Assembly: GCA_015057835.1 (NCBI GenBank)
Contig: SVDL01000001.1
Coordinates: 60,745 to 124,744 of the forward strand
Length of the DNA: 64,000 bases
Source of the DNA: Lachnospiraceae bacterium
GTDB taxonomy: Bacteria > Bacillota > Clostridia > Lachnospirales > Lachnospiraceae
Direction: 5' to 3'
In this document: piece after piece, positions 46,966 through 55,340 of the stretch
Layout: every line of letters starts with the position of its first letter
Position numbering within the stretch: the first letter of the stretch is position 1
The notes under the pieces: generated by a model
Told to the model about the DNA's origin: nothing
What the model saw: only the letters and a program-made list of their open reading frames with translations
Database searches by the model: none
Position numbers and translations under genes: made by a program

Positions 46966-47949
46966 TCATCCCTCCTCTTTCACACGGATTTCTTCCAGCG
47001 CGCCGTCAAGCCACGGCTCATCGGGAGCGTAGACCGGCGGTTTCGCGACGTCATCGGATACGTACATGCAGCCCGGATAGAGCCGCAGCATAGAAGCGGG
47101 AAGTTTCGGGCATACGGGGCCGAACAGGGCCAGCTTTGCCGCGAACTTCTGCTGCGCGGGCGCGCCGCCGAGGGCGGCCATATATTCCACGTCAAAGCGC
47201 TCCTTCGCAGCCGCGATGTCCTTCGGACCGACTGTGGCGGCGCACGGCGGTACATTGCCGATATCGCCGGAGCAGCCGAACATGCCGCGGAGGGAGTCAT
47301 GGGCGATCATTTCCGGCATCGGAGTGACCACGCGGGATCCCATCGCAAGAAACTCTTCCATCGTCTCCGCCGGGAAAGACTCGGCGTCGATCGCGCCGAT
47401 CCCGCCGGACCAGCTGATCGCGGTGTAAGCGACGTCCGCGCCGCCGGCTTCTTCGATCATCTTCGAATAGCCGGATACATTTTCCGTCGTGAAGAAATGG
47501 ATCTGCTCCAGCGGCATTCTGAGGTGCTCTTCCACTTTATAGTAGAAATAGCGCATAAAATGGCCGCTTCTTGAATACGGGCTCTGCCACGGGGCGACTT
47601 CGCCCTTTTCATTGGCGTACTCATAGAGGAAAAATACCTCGACATTTGCGCAGCTCACCTGATATTTGTTGATATTTTCCGCGAGACTGATAAAAACGGC
47701 ATTTTCCGGAGAAGGCAGGATCATCACCACTTTTTTGCCCGTCACCTGAGACATCCGGATCCTCTGGAAGAGATCGATCGCGAAATAGTTGTGCACGTCG
47801 TGCACGACTTTCAGCTCAAATTCCGGGCATTCAAAGCCTTTTCCCTGTTTCTCATAAAAGTCTTCCGTCGCCACCCGGTCGATCACGTCGCAGTCCCGGA
47901 AAGGGAGCCACGGGGCCGGCGCCGGGTTGAATGCATTGATAAAAGCCAT
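46966..47949 (-). CDS. Glucosamine-6-phosphate deaminase-like protein (paralog 2, divergent active site)
   Basis: 327 aa; aligns with paralog 1 but has EVFFLYEYANEKG and TAISWSGGIGAIDAE at motif positions. Confidence 0.7.
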   Translation of the reverse strand: MAFINAFNPAPAPWLPFRDCDVIDRVATEDFYEKQGKGFECPEFELKVVHDVHNYFAIDLFQRIRMSQVTGKKVVMILPSPENAVFISLAENINKYQVSCANVEVFFLYEYANEKGEVAPWQSPYSRSGHFMRYFYYKVEEHLRMPLEQIHFFTTENVSGYSKMIEEAGGADVAYTAISWSGGIGAIDAESFPAETMEEFLAMGSRVVTPMPEMIAHDSLRGMFGCSGDIGNVPPCAATVGPKDIAAAKERFDVEYMAALGGAPAQQKFAAKLALFGPVCPKLPASMLRLYPGCMYVSDDVAKPPVYAPDEPWLDGALEEIRVKEEG

Positions 47950-48131
47950 TGCTCAACCTCCTTTGCAGTCTGTATTTTCTACTGATTACACGATATCGTT
48001 TCCGGCTTTCGCAGTAAATACGATTTTGTAATGATTACTTGTGATTTTGTTTCAAGCCTCAGAAAAAACCGTCAAAAACCATAAGCGGCCGGGCTCCTTT
48101 TCCGGATCCCGGCCGCAGCCGCTCAAAGATA

Positions 48132-49112
48132 TTATGCTTCCAGGATCCCTATCTCGATCTCGTTTTCAATCGAGGAGTAAGACGGGATCACCGCGATCTT
48201 TCCCTGCTTCAGCGCCTCTGCCCTGTCGATGCCGAAGGTGTTGCACGGCTCCAGGGCCAGCACGTAATCGTGGGATTTCATGTTCTTCCACTCGAGCATG
48301 TTCGGGAGGTTCTCCGTGCTGAATTTCACATACGCCCCGAGGCCGAGTTTTTCGTTCCAGATCCGGCCCTCTCCGGTCTTTCCGAAATTGGTGTGGAAGT
48401 ACAGCTCCTCGGTCCTGCCGTCGACGGGTTCCATCATGTGCACGGGATCCGTCGAGAGATCGTTCATCGGCTGCGTTTCCGCTCCCTCCGACACATGCAC
48501 GACAGCTTCCTCATCAAGAAGCGGATAGCCGAAATTGATGTGGTAGAGGAGCATGTAGGGCTCATCTTCCGCCTCATAATTGGTGACTGTGTCGTGAATG
48601 CGGATCTTTTTGCTGTTCAGCTCCGTCGTGATCGTCCTCTGGATCTCAAGATGGCGGCTGTACATCTTTGTCTGGTGGATCTCACCGACCGCTTTGAGGA
48701 AATACTGATCGCCTTCCCAGTAAGTCACCGTGCCGAAATGTTTGGCAGGCACATACCCGATCCGGCCGTGGGTCGGGAAAATGCCGCCTTCCGACGTATG
48801 CCCTCCCACATTGTCGAGGCCGCAGGTCACCATCATGCCGCCCGGCCACTGCTCGGCAAATTCCCCGTTCATCGCGTTGAATGCCTGCGGCGACGTCATG
48901 CCGTTCTTCGACTGGAAAGAAAAATTGATCCCTTTATACGACAGTTCAAAGAGATCCATGCCAAGATCCGGCACCACCGTGAACCGGAGGCCGGCCGCAT
49001 TGTAGAACTCGGCGATCCGGATGTCCTCTCCTCTTCCGCCGATGATCTTCGCGTTCCGGATCCCGGCGATCTGGTCGATATTTCCGAGTTTTTTCAGTAA
49101 TTTGCTGTCCAT
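48132..49112 (-). CDS. DUF4432 / aldose-1-epimerase-like protein
   Basis: 326 aa; RFTVVPDLGMDLFELSYKGINFSFQSKNG...THGRIGYVPAKHFG...LLYHINFGYPLLDE. Confidence 0.8.
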   Translation of the reverse strand: MDSKLLKKLGNIDQIAGIRNAKIIGGRGEDIRIAEFYNAAGLRFTVVPDLGMDLFELSYKGINFSFQSKNGMTSPQAFNAMNGEFAEQWPGGMMVTCGLDNVGGHTSEGGIFPTHGRIGYVPAKHFGTVTYWEGDQYFLKAVGEIHQTKMYSRHLEIQRTITTELNSKKIRIHDTVTNYEAEDEPYMLLYHINFGYPLLDEEAVVHVSEGAETQPMNDLSTDPVHMMEPVDGRTEELYFHTNFGKTGEGRIWNEKLGLGAYVKFSTENLPNMLEWKNMKSHDYVLALEPCNTFGIDRAEALKQGKIAVIPSYSSIENEIEIGILEA

Positions 49113-49244
49113 GGCGCTGCTCCTTCTTTTAAAGATACTTTTCTGTCTGCGGTAACTTCAGCGTTTCGTTCTTTTCCGGCTCTTCGCTCCGGTTCCGTTC
49201 CCTCTTTGGGGAGCGGAAACACGGGCTCTTCCGGGAGCGGGAAC

Positions 49245-50561
49245 TCACATTTCCTTCGAGAGCACCAGTTCCGCGGCGCCGCCGCTGATCCGCAGCGTTG
49301 TGCCGTAGGGTTTTGAGAGTTCCGCCAGATATTCCAGTGTCTTTTCATCGTGAGAGAGGACCGGGATCCCCTTCACAGACCGTCTTTCGTACTGCTGCAG
49401 CGACACCGGATGCAGCGTCACCCGCCGCACTCTGCCGTCCTCGCACTCAATGGACGGCAGGATGGCCCTCCAGATATTTTCCAGCGTGCCGTATCCCGCG
49501 GTGCCGTTCTTGCTGCGGTCGTCCATATACGCGCCGACTTTGGTGTCCGGCGGCATTTTCCGGTTGATGTACGCGTCGTACGGCTGCAGGCTGACGGTTT
49601 CCGTCTCAAAGAGGAAATTGCCGATGCTGTAGAAAATGACGCCGTCCCCGTACACCTCGATGCCCTGCATCTCGTGAGGCCCGTGCCCCATAAAGATCTG
49701 CGCTCCCGCATCTATACACGCCCTCGCAAATGTCTCCGTAAAGAGCGCCGGCAACGTGTGATCCCCGTCCCGGTATTCGTGGCTGTGGTAGCTCACGATC
49801 ACGATATCCGCCTGGCGGCGCGTCTCGCGGATCTCCGCCGTGATCCGCCCCAGGTCCTCCGCATCCGGGACCGTCTCGACGCGGTTCTCCGTATCGAGAA
49901 CAAACATTCCCTCTTTGCCGAACGGAAGTTTTCCTTCCTCGAAGGGCAGGCTGTACCCCATTTTGATCGAGTTGATTTTCCCGACATTGCACAGGGTCAC
50001 GTTCGCCAGCTCTTCCGCCATCGCGTAGTGCTCCGGATCGACGTGATAATACGTCTTAAACCGGACGGGATTGAGTCCCGGCCGTCCGTGCAGAAGCTCC
50101 GACTGCCCGCCCGCGCGGGATGCGGCGGAAAATGTCGAACAGCAGGAGATAAGCGCGACTCTGGCATTTTTCGTTTCGAGATAGCAGGCGGCATTTGCCT
50201 CCGCGAGATTTTTTCCGGTGCCGGAAAATACCATATTCCGCTCTTTCAGATGACGGATCGTGGCGAGAACCCCTCCCTCGCTGTAGTCTCCGGAATGATT
50301 GTTCGCCGTATTGAAAAGATTGAAGCCCATTCTCCGGACGTCGTCCAGCATGACCGGGTCCGCCATCGCCCAGGTGCCGCCGGACTCCGCCGCCGGGAAG
50401 CCTTCCGCGTCGTGAAATGTCATCTCAAGGTTGACAAAACGGGCGTCGTGCTCTTTTACGAGCGCCTGCAGCTCCTCAAAGCCCTCGTACCCGTCTTCGG
50501 GGATCCGTCTCGTCATGAAAAGATCGCCCGCGCCGATGATGGTCGTTCTGTTCTTACTCAT
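49245..50561 (-). CDS. CapA-family (poly-gamma-glutamate synthesis-type metallophosphatase-like) protein
   Basis: 438 aa; FVNLEMTFHD, NLFNTANNHSGDYSEGG, IVSYHSHEYRDGDH, IFMGHGPHEMQGIEVYGDGVIFYSIGNFLFE. Confidence 0.82.
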   Translation of the reverse strand: MSKNRTTIIGAGDLFMTRRIPEDGYEGFEELQALVKEHDARFVNLEMTFHDAEGFPAAESGGTWAMADPVMLDDVRRMGFNLFNTANNHSGDYSEGGVLATIRHLKERNMVFSGTGKNLAEANAACYLETKNARVALISCCSTFSAASRAGGQSELLHGRPGLNPVRFKTYYHVDPEHYAMAEELANVTLCNVGKINSIKMGYSLPFEEGKLPFGKEGMFVLDTENRVETVPDAEDLGRITAEIRETRRQADIVIVSYHSHEYRDGDHTLPALFTETFARACIDAGAQIFMGHGPHEMQGIEVYGDGVIFYSIGNFLFETETVSLQPYDAYINRKMPPDTKVGAYMDDRSKNGTAGYGTLENIWRAILPSIECEDGRVRRVTLHPVSLQQYERRSVKGIPVLSHDEKTLEYLAELSKPYGTTLRISGGAAELVLSKEM

Positions 50562-51970
50562 AGGGTGTCTCCTTTTTCTGCGCAGATATCATAGACGACG
50601 CCTGCAAATGCCTCCGCCCCGTTCGTCAGCAGCTTCTCATCATTAATATTATAGGAACGGCTGTGGGCGATGTCCTCGATATCCGTAAGGATCCTCATAA
50701 ATGTCCCCTCGCCGCCGTTCGAAATCACTTTATTGATCATGTAGGACACGTCCTCGCTGCCGCTGCCCTTCATGCTGTCGATCTCCGTGAGCTTCATACC
50801 CAGATCCTGCTCGCAGACCCGGCGCACCCGCTTCATGAGACCTTCCGAGCTCGTGAAGTTCTCTCCTCCGCCTTTCCGGACGAGATCATACGTGCACTCA
50901 TGCATCGCGGCGGCGTGTTCCAGCACCAGTTTTGCCTTTCTCTCCATATACTGGCAGATCTCATTGGTCTGCCCGCGGACTTCAAAATCAAAGTGCACTT
51001 CATCCGAGATCGCGTTGATCACGCTGTCATCGCGGACCTTCCCGACGCCGACCCGGGAAATGCCGCCGCTGTGACGCGGGATCGCGTTCATTTCCAGGAT
51101 GCAGGTCGCTGTGGCTAAAAGCGCGTCATGGCCTTTTTCGGGGGATCCGCCCGCGTGCGCGGATCTGCCGTGCATCACGACGCCCCACTTCGACGTGGCC
51201 AGCATGCCGTGTACGCCGGGATACAGGACGGCATCGTCGGGTTCATTGATCTGCTTGGTCGAGTGGGAGCTGATCAGATACATCGCCTTATCGAGATGTC
51301 CGTTCGCGACGATCGCCTCCGCCGCGCCGGCGACGCCTTCCTCATGGGGCTGGAAGATCAGCTTGACCGTTCCCTTCAGCTCATCTCTGATCTTCATCAG
51401 GATCTCCGCCGTTCCGAGGCCGATGCAGGCGTGGGAATCATGACCGCACGCGTGCATGAAGCCGTCATTTACGGAAGCGTACCCGCATTTAACGGGCTGA
51501 TGCTCCGGATCCGTGGATTCCGGGATCCCCAGCGCGTCAATGTCAAAGCGCATGCCGATGACCGGTGCGATATCATTTTCCATATCTTTGTGCGCTTCCT
51601 CCGCTGTCGTGAGGACCCGCGGGGACGGTTCTCTTTGGCCCCCTCTCAGGATTCCGATCACGCCGGTCATGCCGTATTTCATATAAGGGGCAAATTCCGG
51701 ATCCGCGTCCTGCCCGATGGCTCTCTCGTACTCTTTTTCAAAGAACTCCTCCGAATAGAGATTCATGCGGACGTCGGGCTTCATGACGGCGCCGCCGATC
51801 AGGACCTCGTATCCCATCTCGTACAGGCGTCTTGCGATCAGGGAGCCGGTGCGGATCTCGAGCCAGCCGCCCTCGGCGTATTTATGAAAATCATGCCGGT
51901 AATCAATCAGCTTGGGCGTGATCTCTTCCGCGGTTTTCCGAATGATCTCATATACTTCAGCGCGCTCCAT
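50558..51970 (-). CDS. M20-family metallopeptidase/amidohydrolase
   Basis: 470 aa; FRHDFH-like YRHDFHKYAE, RFDIDALGI, FMHACGHDSHACIGLG, QPHEEGVAGA; 4-nt overlap with CapA-like gene. Confidence 0.9.
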   Translation of the reverse strand: MERAEVYEIIRKTAEEITPKLIDYRHDFHKYAEGGWLEIRTGSLIARRLYEMGYEVLIGGAVMKPDVRMNLYSEEFFEKEYERAIGQDADPEFAPYMKYGMTGVIGILRGGQREPSPRVLTTAEEAHKDMENDIAPVIGMRFDIDALGIPESTDPEHQPVKCGYASVNDGFMHACGHDSHACIGLGTAEILMKIRDELKGTVKLIFQPHEEGVAGAAEAIVANGHLDKAMYLISSHSTKQINEPDDAVLYPGVHGMLATSKWGVVMHGRSAHAGGSPEKGHDALLATATCILEMNAIPRHSGGISRVGVGKVRDDSVINAISDEVHFDFEVRGQTNEICQYMERKAKLVLEHAAAMHECTYDLVRKGGGENFTSSEGLMKRVRRVCEQDLGMKLTEIDSMKGSGSEDVSYMINKVISNGGEGTFMRILTDIEDIAHSRSYNINDEKLLTNGAEAFAGVVYDICAEKGDTL

Positions 51971-52070
51971 ATCTTACCTCCGTGTCTGCCTCATCTGTTC
52001 TCAAAGGAAAATGCAGCCGTCCCGCAGAGCTTTCCCCGCGGTTCCGGTATGTATTTGCCTCCGCATCTTC

Positions 52071-52117
52071 ATCTTACCGCCGGTCCGAAGGCGGGTCAAT
52101 CGGAAACGTTTCGAAAC
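52071..52117 (-). promoter_or_regulatory. Candidate promoter plus GTTTCGAAAC operator for the M20/CapA/Nag-like unit
   Basis: Minus strand TTGACC-N17-TAAGAT (52071-52099) with GTTTCGAAAC at 52108-52117 just upstream of -35. Confidence 0.5.
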
Positions 52118-52136
52118 TCCCCCGAAACGTAAGAAA

Positions 52137-52156
52137 AGCCGGATCGCAATCCGGCT
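52137..52156 (-). terminator. Terminator hairpin downstream of aspA
   Basis: AGCCGGAT-cgca-ATCCGGCT, minus strand followed by TTTTCTT. Confidence 0.75.
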
Positions 52157-52158
52157 GA

Positions 52159-53538
52159 TCACGCGAGCCGCGCCGGATCCAGGATCCGGTCGATCAGCTC
52201 GTCGCTCATAAGGTTCCTGTCGCGGAGGATCTTCCGCACCGGCACGCCGGTCTCCAGCGATTCCTTCGCGGCTTCCGCCGCCTTCTTATACCCGATGTAC
52301 GGGCAGACCGCCGTGACGATCCCCACACTGCTCTCCAGCAGATCCCTGCATCGTTCCCGATTCGCGGTGATGCCGCGGATGCAGTTTTTGGTCAGCGTCC
52401 GGACCGCCGCTTCGAGCGTGTCCAGGGACTCAAAGAGATTATAGAAAATGACCGGCTCGAACGCATTTAATTCCATCTGCCCGGCTTCGGCGGCCATGGC
52501 GATGGCGGTGTCATTTCCCACGATATTGTAAGCCACCTGGGTGACGACTTCCGGAATAACCGGATTCACTTTGCCGGGCATGATGGACGAGCCGTTCTGC
52601 ATCGGGGGCAGATTGATCTCCCCGAAGCCGGTCTTCGGCCCGCTGGAGAGGAGACGCAGATCGTTGCACATTTTCGAGAGATTGATCGCGCAGGCTTTCA
52701 GGGCGCCGGACAGGGCCACAAATCCGTCGAGATTTTCCGTGGCGTCGAAGAGGTCCTCGGCTTTCACAAGATCAATGCCCGTCAGTTTCGTAAGGGCGTC
52801 GACGATATTTGCCTGATAATAGGGCGAGGTGTTGATCCCGGTCCCGATGGCCGTCGCTCCGAGGTTGATGATCTTCATCTCCTCCGCGGTCTGCGCAAGA
52901 CGCTTCCGGTCCCGCCGGATCATCGTGGCGTAGGCGTGGAAACTCTGTCCGAGCCGCATCGGCACGGCGTCCTCGAGCTGCGTCCGCCCCATCTTCATGA
53001 CATCCCGGAATTCGACCGCTTTCGAAAGCAGCTCCACCTCCAGCTCCCGCAGCGCGTCTTTGAGGGGTTCCAGAAGCTCCAGAGCGGTGAGTTTACCGGC
53101 CGTGGGAATGACGTCATTGGTCGACTGGCACATATTGACGTGGTCGTTGGGATGAACGACCGAATAGTCGCCTTTTTTCCCGCCCATCAGTTCGATCGCC
53201 CGGTTCGCGGCGACCTCATTCATATTCATGTTGGCACTGGTCCCCGCGCCGCCCTGGATCGCATCGACGATAAAAGCTTCCCGAAGCTCCCCGTTCACGA
53301 TCTCCCGGCAGGCCCGGATGACCGCGTCGGCGATGGCCGCGTCCAGCTCCCCGCTCTCCCTGTTGGTCTGCGCGGCAGCGATCTTGATCTGCGCGATATT
53401 CTTAACGAAAGCAGGGTGCATGGGATGGCCGGTGATCGGAAAATTCATTTTCCCCCGCAGCGTCTGCACGCCGTAATAAGCATCGACAGGGATCTCCAAT
53501 GTGCCGATGGAATCGGATTCCAGCCTGGTCTCTTCCAT
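52159..53538 (-). CDS. aspA: Aspartate ammonia-lyase
   Basis: 459 aa; YYGVQTLRGKMNFPITG, fumarase/aspartase signature GSSIMPGKVNP. Confidence 0.92.
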   Translation of the reverse strand: MEETRLESDSIGTLEIPVDAYYGVQTLRGKMNFPITGHPMHPAFVKNIAQIKIAAAQTNRESGELDAAIADAVIRACREIVNGELREAFIVDAIQGGAGTSANMNMNEVAANRAIELMGGKKGDYSVVHPNDHVNMCQSTNDVIPTAGKLTALELLEPLKDALRELEVELLSKAVEFRDVMKMGRTQLEDAVPMRLGQSFHAYATMIRRDRKRLAQTAEEMKIINLGATAIGTGINTSPYYQANIVDALTKLTGIDLVKAEDLFDATENLDGFVALSGALKACAINLSKMCNDLRLLSSGPKTGFGEINLPPMQNGSSIMPGKVNPVIPEVVTQVAYNIVGNDTAIAMAAEAGQMELNAFEPVIFYNLFESLDTLEAAVRTLTKNCIRGITANRERCRDLLESSVGIVTAVCPYIGYKKAAEAAKESLETGVPVRKILRDRNLMSDELIDRILDPARLA

Positions 53539-53774
53539 GATCGTCTCCTCCCGGATGAAAATAAAAACGAGATAATGACAGCTTTTCTACCCAGAAAATA
53601 TCGCCGCGCAGTCGGTTCGTAAAGACTCGGAAAATAATCGTCAGATTCCACGGATTTCGTTTTTGTTTCGCAAATAAAATAAAGTTTTTTTATCTGATTC
53701 TTAATATTATTAACCAATTATGTTATGATAATTATGCTGTTTCTTACTTTAATTATCCCGAAGGAGTCCCTGCC

Positions 53775-54230
53775 ATGAAAACCATCACCCTCGACAAGAC
53801 CGACCGGAAGATCCTCCGGATCCTTCAGAAAAATGCCCGCGCATCCATCAAAGAGATCGCTTCGCAGCTTTATATGTCCTCCCCCGCCATCTCCGCCCGC
53901 ATTGCCAAGCTGGAAGAGTCCGGCGTCATCACCGGATATCACGCCCAGATCGATCCCGCCGTGCTCGGATACAGCATCAAAGCCTTTATCAACCTGGAGG
54001 TGGATCCGAAGCAGAAGTCCGAGTTCTACAGCTTTGCGGAAGGGGTGGAAAATGTCGTGGAGTGCAGTTATGTCACAGGGGAGTACTCCATGCTGATCGA
54101 AGCGCTGTTTGAGGGAACGGAACAGCTGGATCATTTCGTGAACAGACTGCAGGCCTTCGGGCACACCAAGACACTGATCGCGTTCTCGACGGCGATTCCG
54201 CAGCGCCCGGTTCCGGTCCCGTTAACCTGA
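53775..54230 (+). CDS. Lrp/AsnC-family transcriptional regulator
   Basis: 151 aa; LDKTDRKILRILQKNARASIKEIASQLYMSSPAISARIAKLEESGVITGYHAQID. Confidence 0.93.
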   Translation: MKTITLDKTDRKILRILQKNARASIKEIASQLYMSSPAISARIAKLEESGVITGYHAQIDPAVLGYSIKAFINLEVDPKQKSEFYSFAEGVENVVECSYVTGEYSMLIEALFEGTEQLDHFVNRLQAFGHTKTLIAFSTAIPQRPVPVPLT

Positions 54231-54295
54231 GGATAAGTATATCCCGGCGGCTGTTCTGTTTCGGAAAACTTTCGTAAAAAAGTCCCCTATTTTCG

Positions 54296-54323
54296 TTGAC
54301 ACCCTTTTTCAAACTGATATAGT
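54296..54323 (+). promoter_or_regulatory. Sigma-A-like promoter
   Basis: TTGACA-N16-TATAGT upstream of 54417; GTTTCGGAAAAC at 54258-54269 nearby. Confidence 0.6.
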
Positions 54324-54416
54324 AATGAAATAAGAAAAAGCGCTCTTACGAGGCTTCCGGAACGGACAGCACCGCAGCTGCGCGGTGCGTTCATGAAAAG
54401 GTGAGGAGAAAACAAC

Positions 54417-55118
54417 ATGAATCCCAAGAATACCATCAAGGCCCCGTTCTTTGAGATCGGCCCGAAATCCTATCTCTACGGACAGGATATCATCGATCTC
54501 GCGGTCGCGGCTGACCAGGCTTCTGAGAAATATGGCGTCGATATTATCTTCACGACTCCGATCGTTTCCATCGCGGATGTAAAACGCGCCACCAAAAATA
54601 TCCACGTCTTCGCTCCCCATATGGATCCGCTCCGCCCGGGACGCGGCCTTGCCGAGATCCTTCCGGAGTCTCTCGCCGCCGCCGGCGCAGAAGGTGTCAT
54701 GCTTAATCACGTAGAGAAGCAGGTAAGTGTTTCCGTGCTGAAAGAAACCATTGCCCGCGCGGAAGAAGTGGGTCTTACGACGATCGTCTGCGCGGATTCC
54801 TCCGTCGAAGCGACTATGATCGCGAACCTGCATCCCGACATTATCGTCGCGGAACCCTCTGAGCTGGTCGGGACCGGACACGCCGTGGACGCTTCTTATG
54901 TGGAAGCGGCCGTCAGCGCGGTCCGCAGCGTCGATCCTGATATTATGGTCCTCGTGGCCGCCGGCATTTCCAACGGCAATGACGTTTACAATATGATCCG
55001 CTCCGGCGCCGACGCGACCGGAACTTCTTCCGCTGTCTGCAAGGCGGAAGACCGCGCCGCAATGGTCGACGAGATGATCTCCGCCGTCCGCCGCGCGTGG
55101 GACGAGAGACACAACTGA
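54417..55118 (+). CDS. Archaeal-type triosephosphate isomerase-like protein
   Basis: 233 aa; APFFEIGPKSYLYG...FAPHMDPLRPGRGLAEILPESLAAAGAEGVMLNHVEK...AEPSELVGTGH; paralog of 30712..31416. Confidence 0.82.
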   Translation: MNPKNTIKAPFFEIGPKSYLYGQDIIDLAVAADQASEKYGVDIIFTTPIVSIADVKRATKNIHVFAPHMDPLRPGRGLAEILPESLAAAGAEGVMLNHVEKQVSVSVLKETIARAEEVGLTTIVCADSSVEATMIANLHPDIIVAEPSELVGTGHAVDASYVEAAVSAVRSVDPDIMVLVAAGISNGNDVYNMIRSGADATGTSSAVCKAEDRAAMVDEMISAVRRAWDERHN

Positions 55119-55340
55119 AAAAAACGGTGACAAAGCGCAGAGTCTGTGTTAGAATACGGGTTCTGCGCCATTTTCTTAAAAGCGGAGACAGGAATCCCGC
55201 TTGAAAAATAATCTGCGCACTCTCCTGCGCAAGGAGATCAGCACGCACACCACCGCAGGCAATGACCTGAGCGCTCCGGGCGCATCGGCCTGCACTTTAA
55301 AAAACAGCGCGCCGCGGGACACAGAACCCGCGCAGACTAT

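Noticed and set aside
55119-55340. Possible small gene or RNA between TIM-like and MATE genes
   Set aside because: No convincing ORF, promoter or stable helix set recognised by eye.
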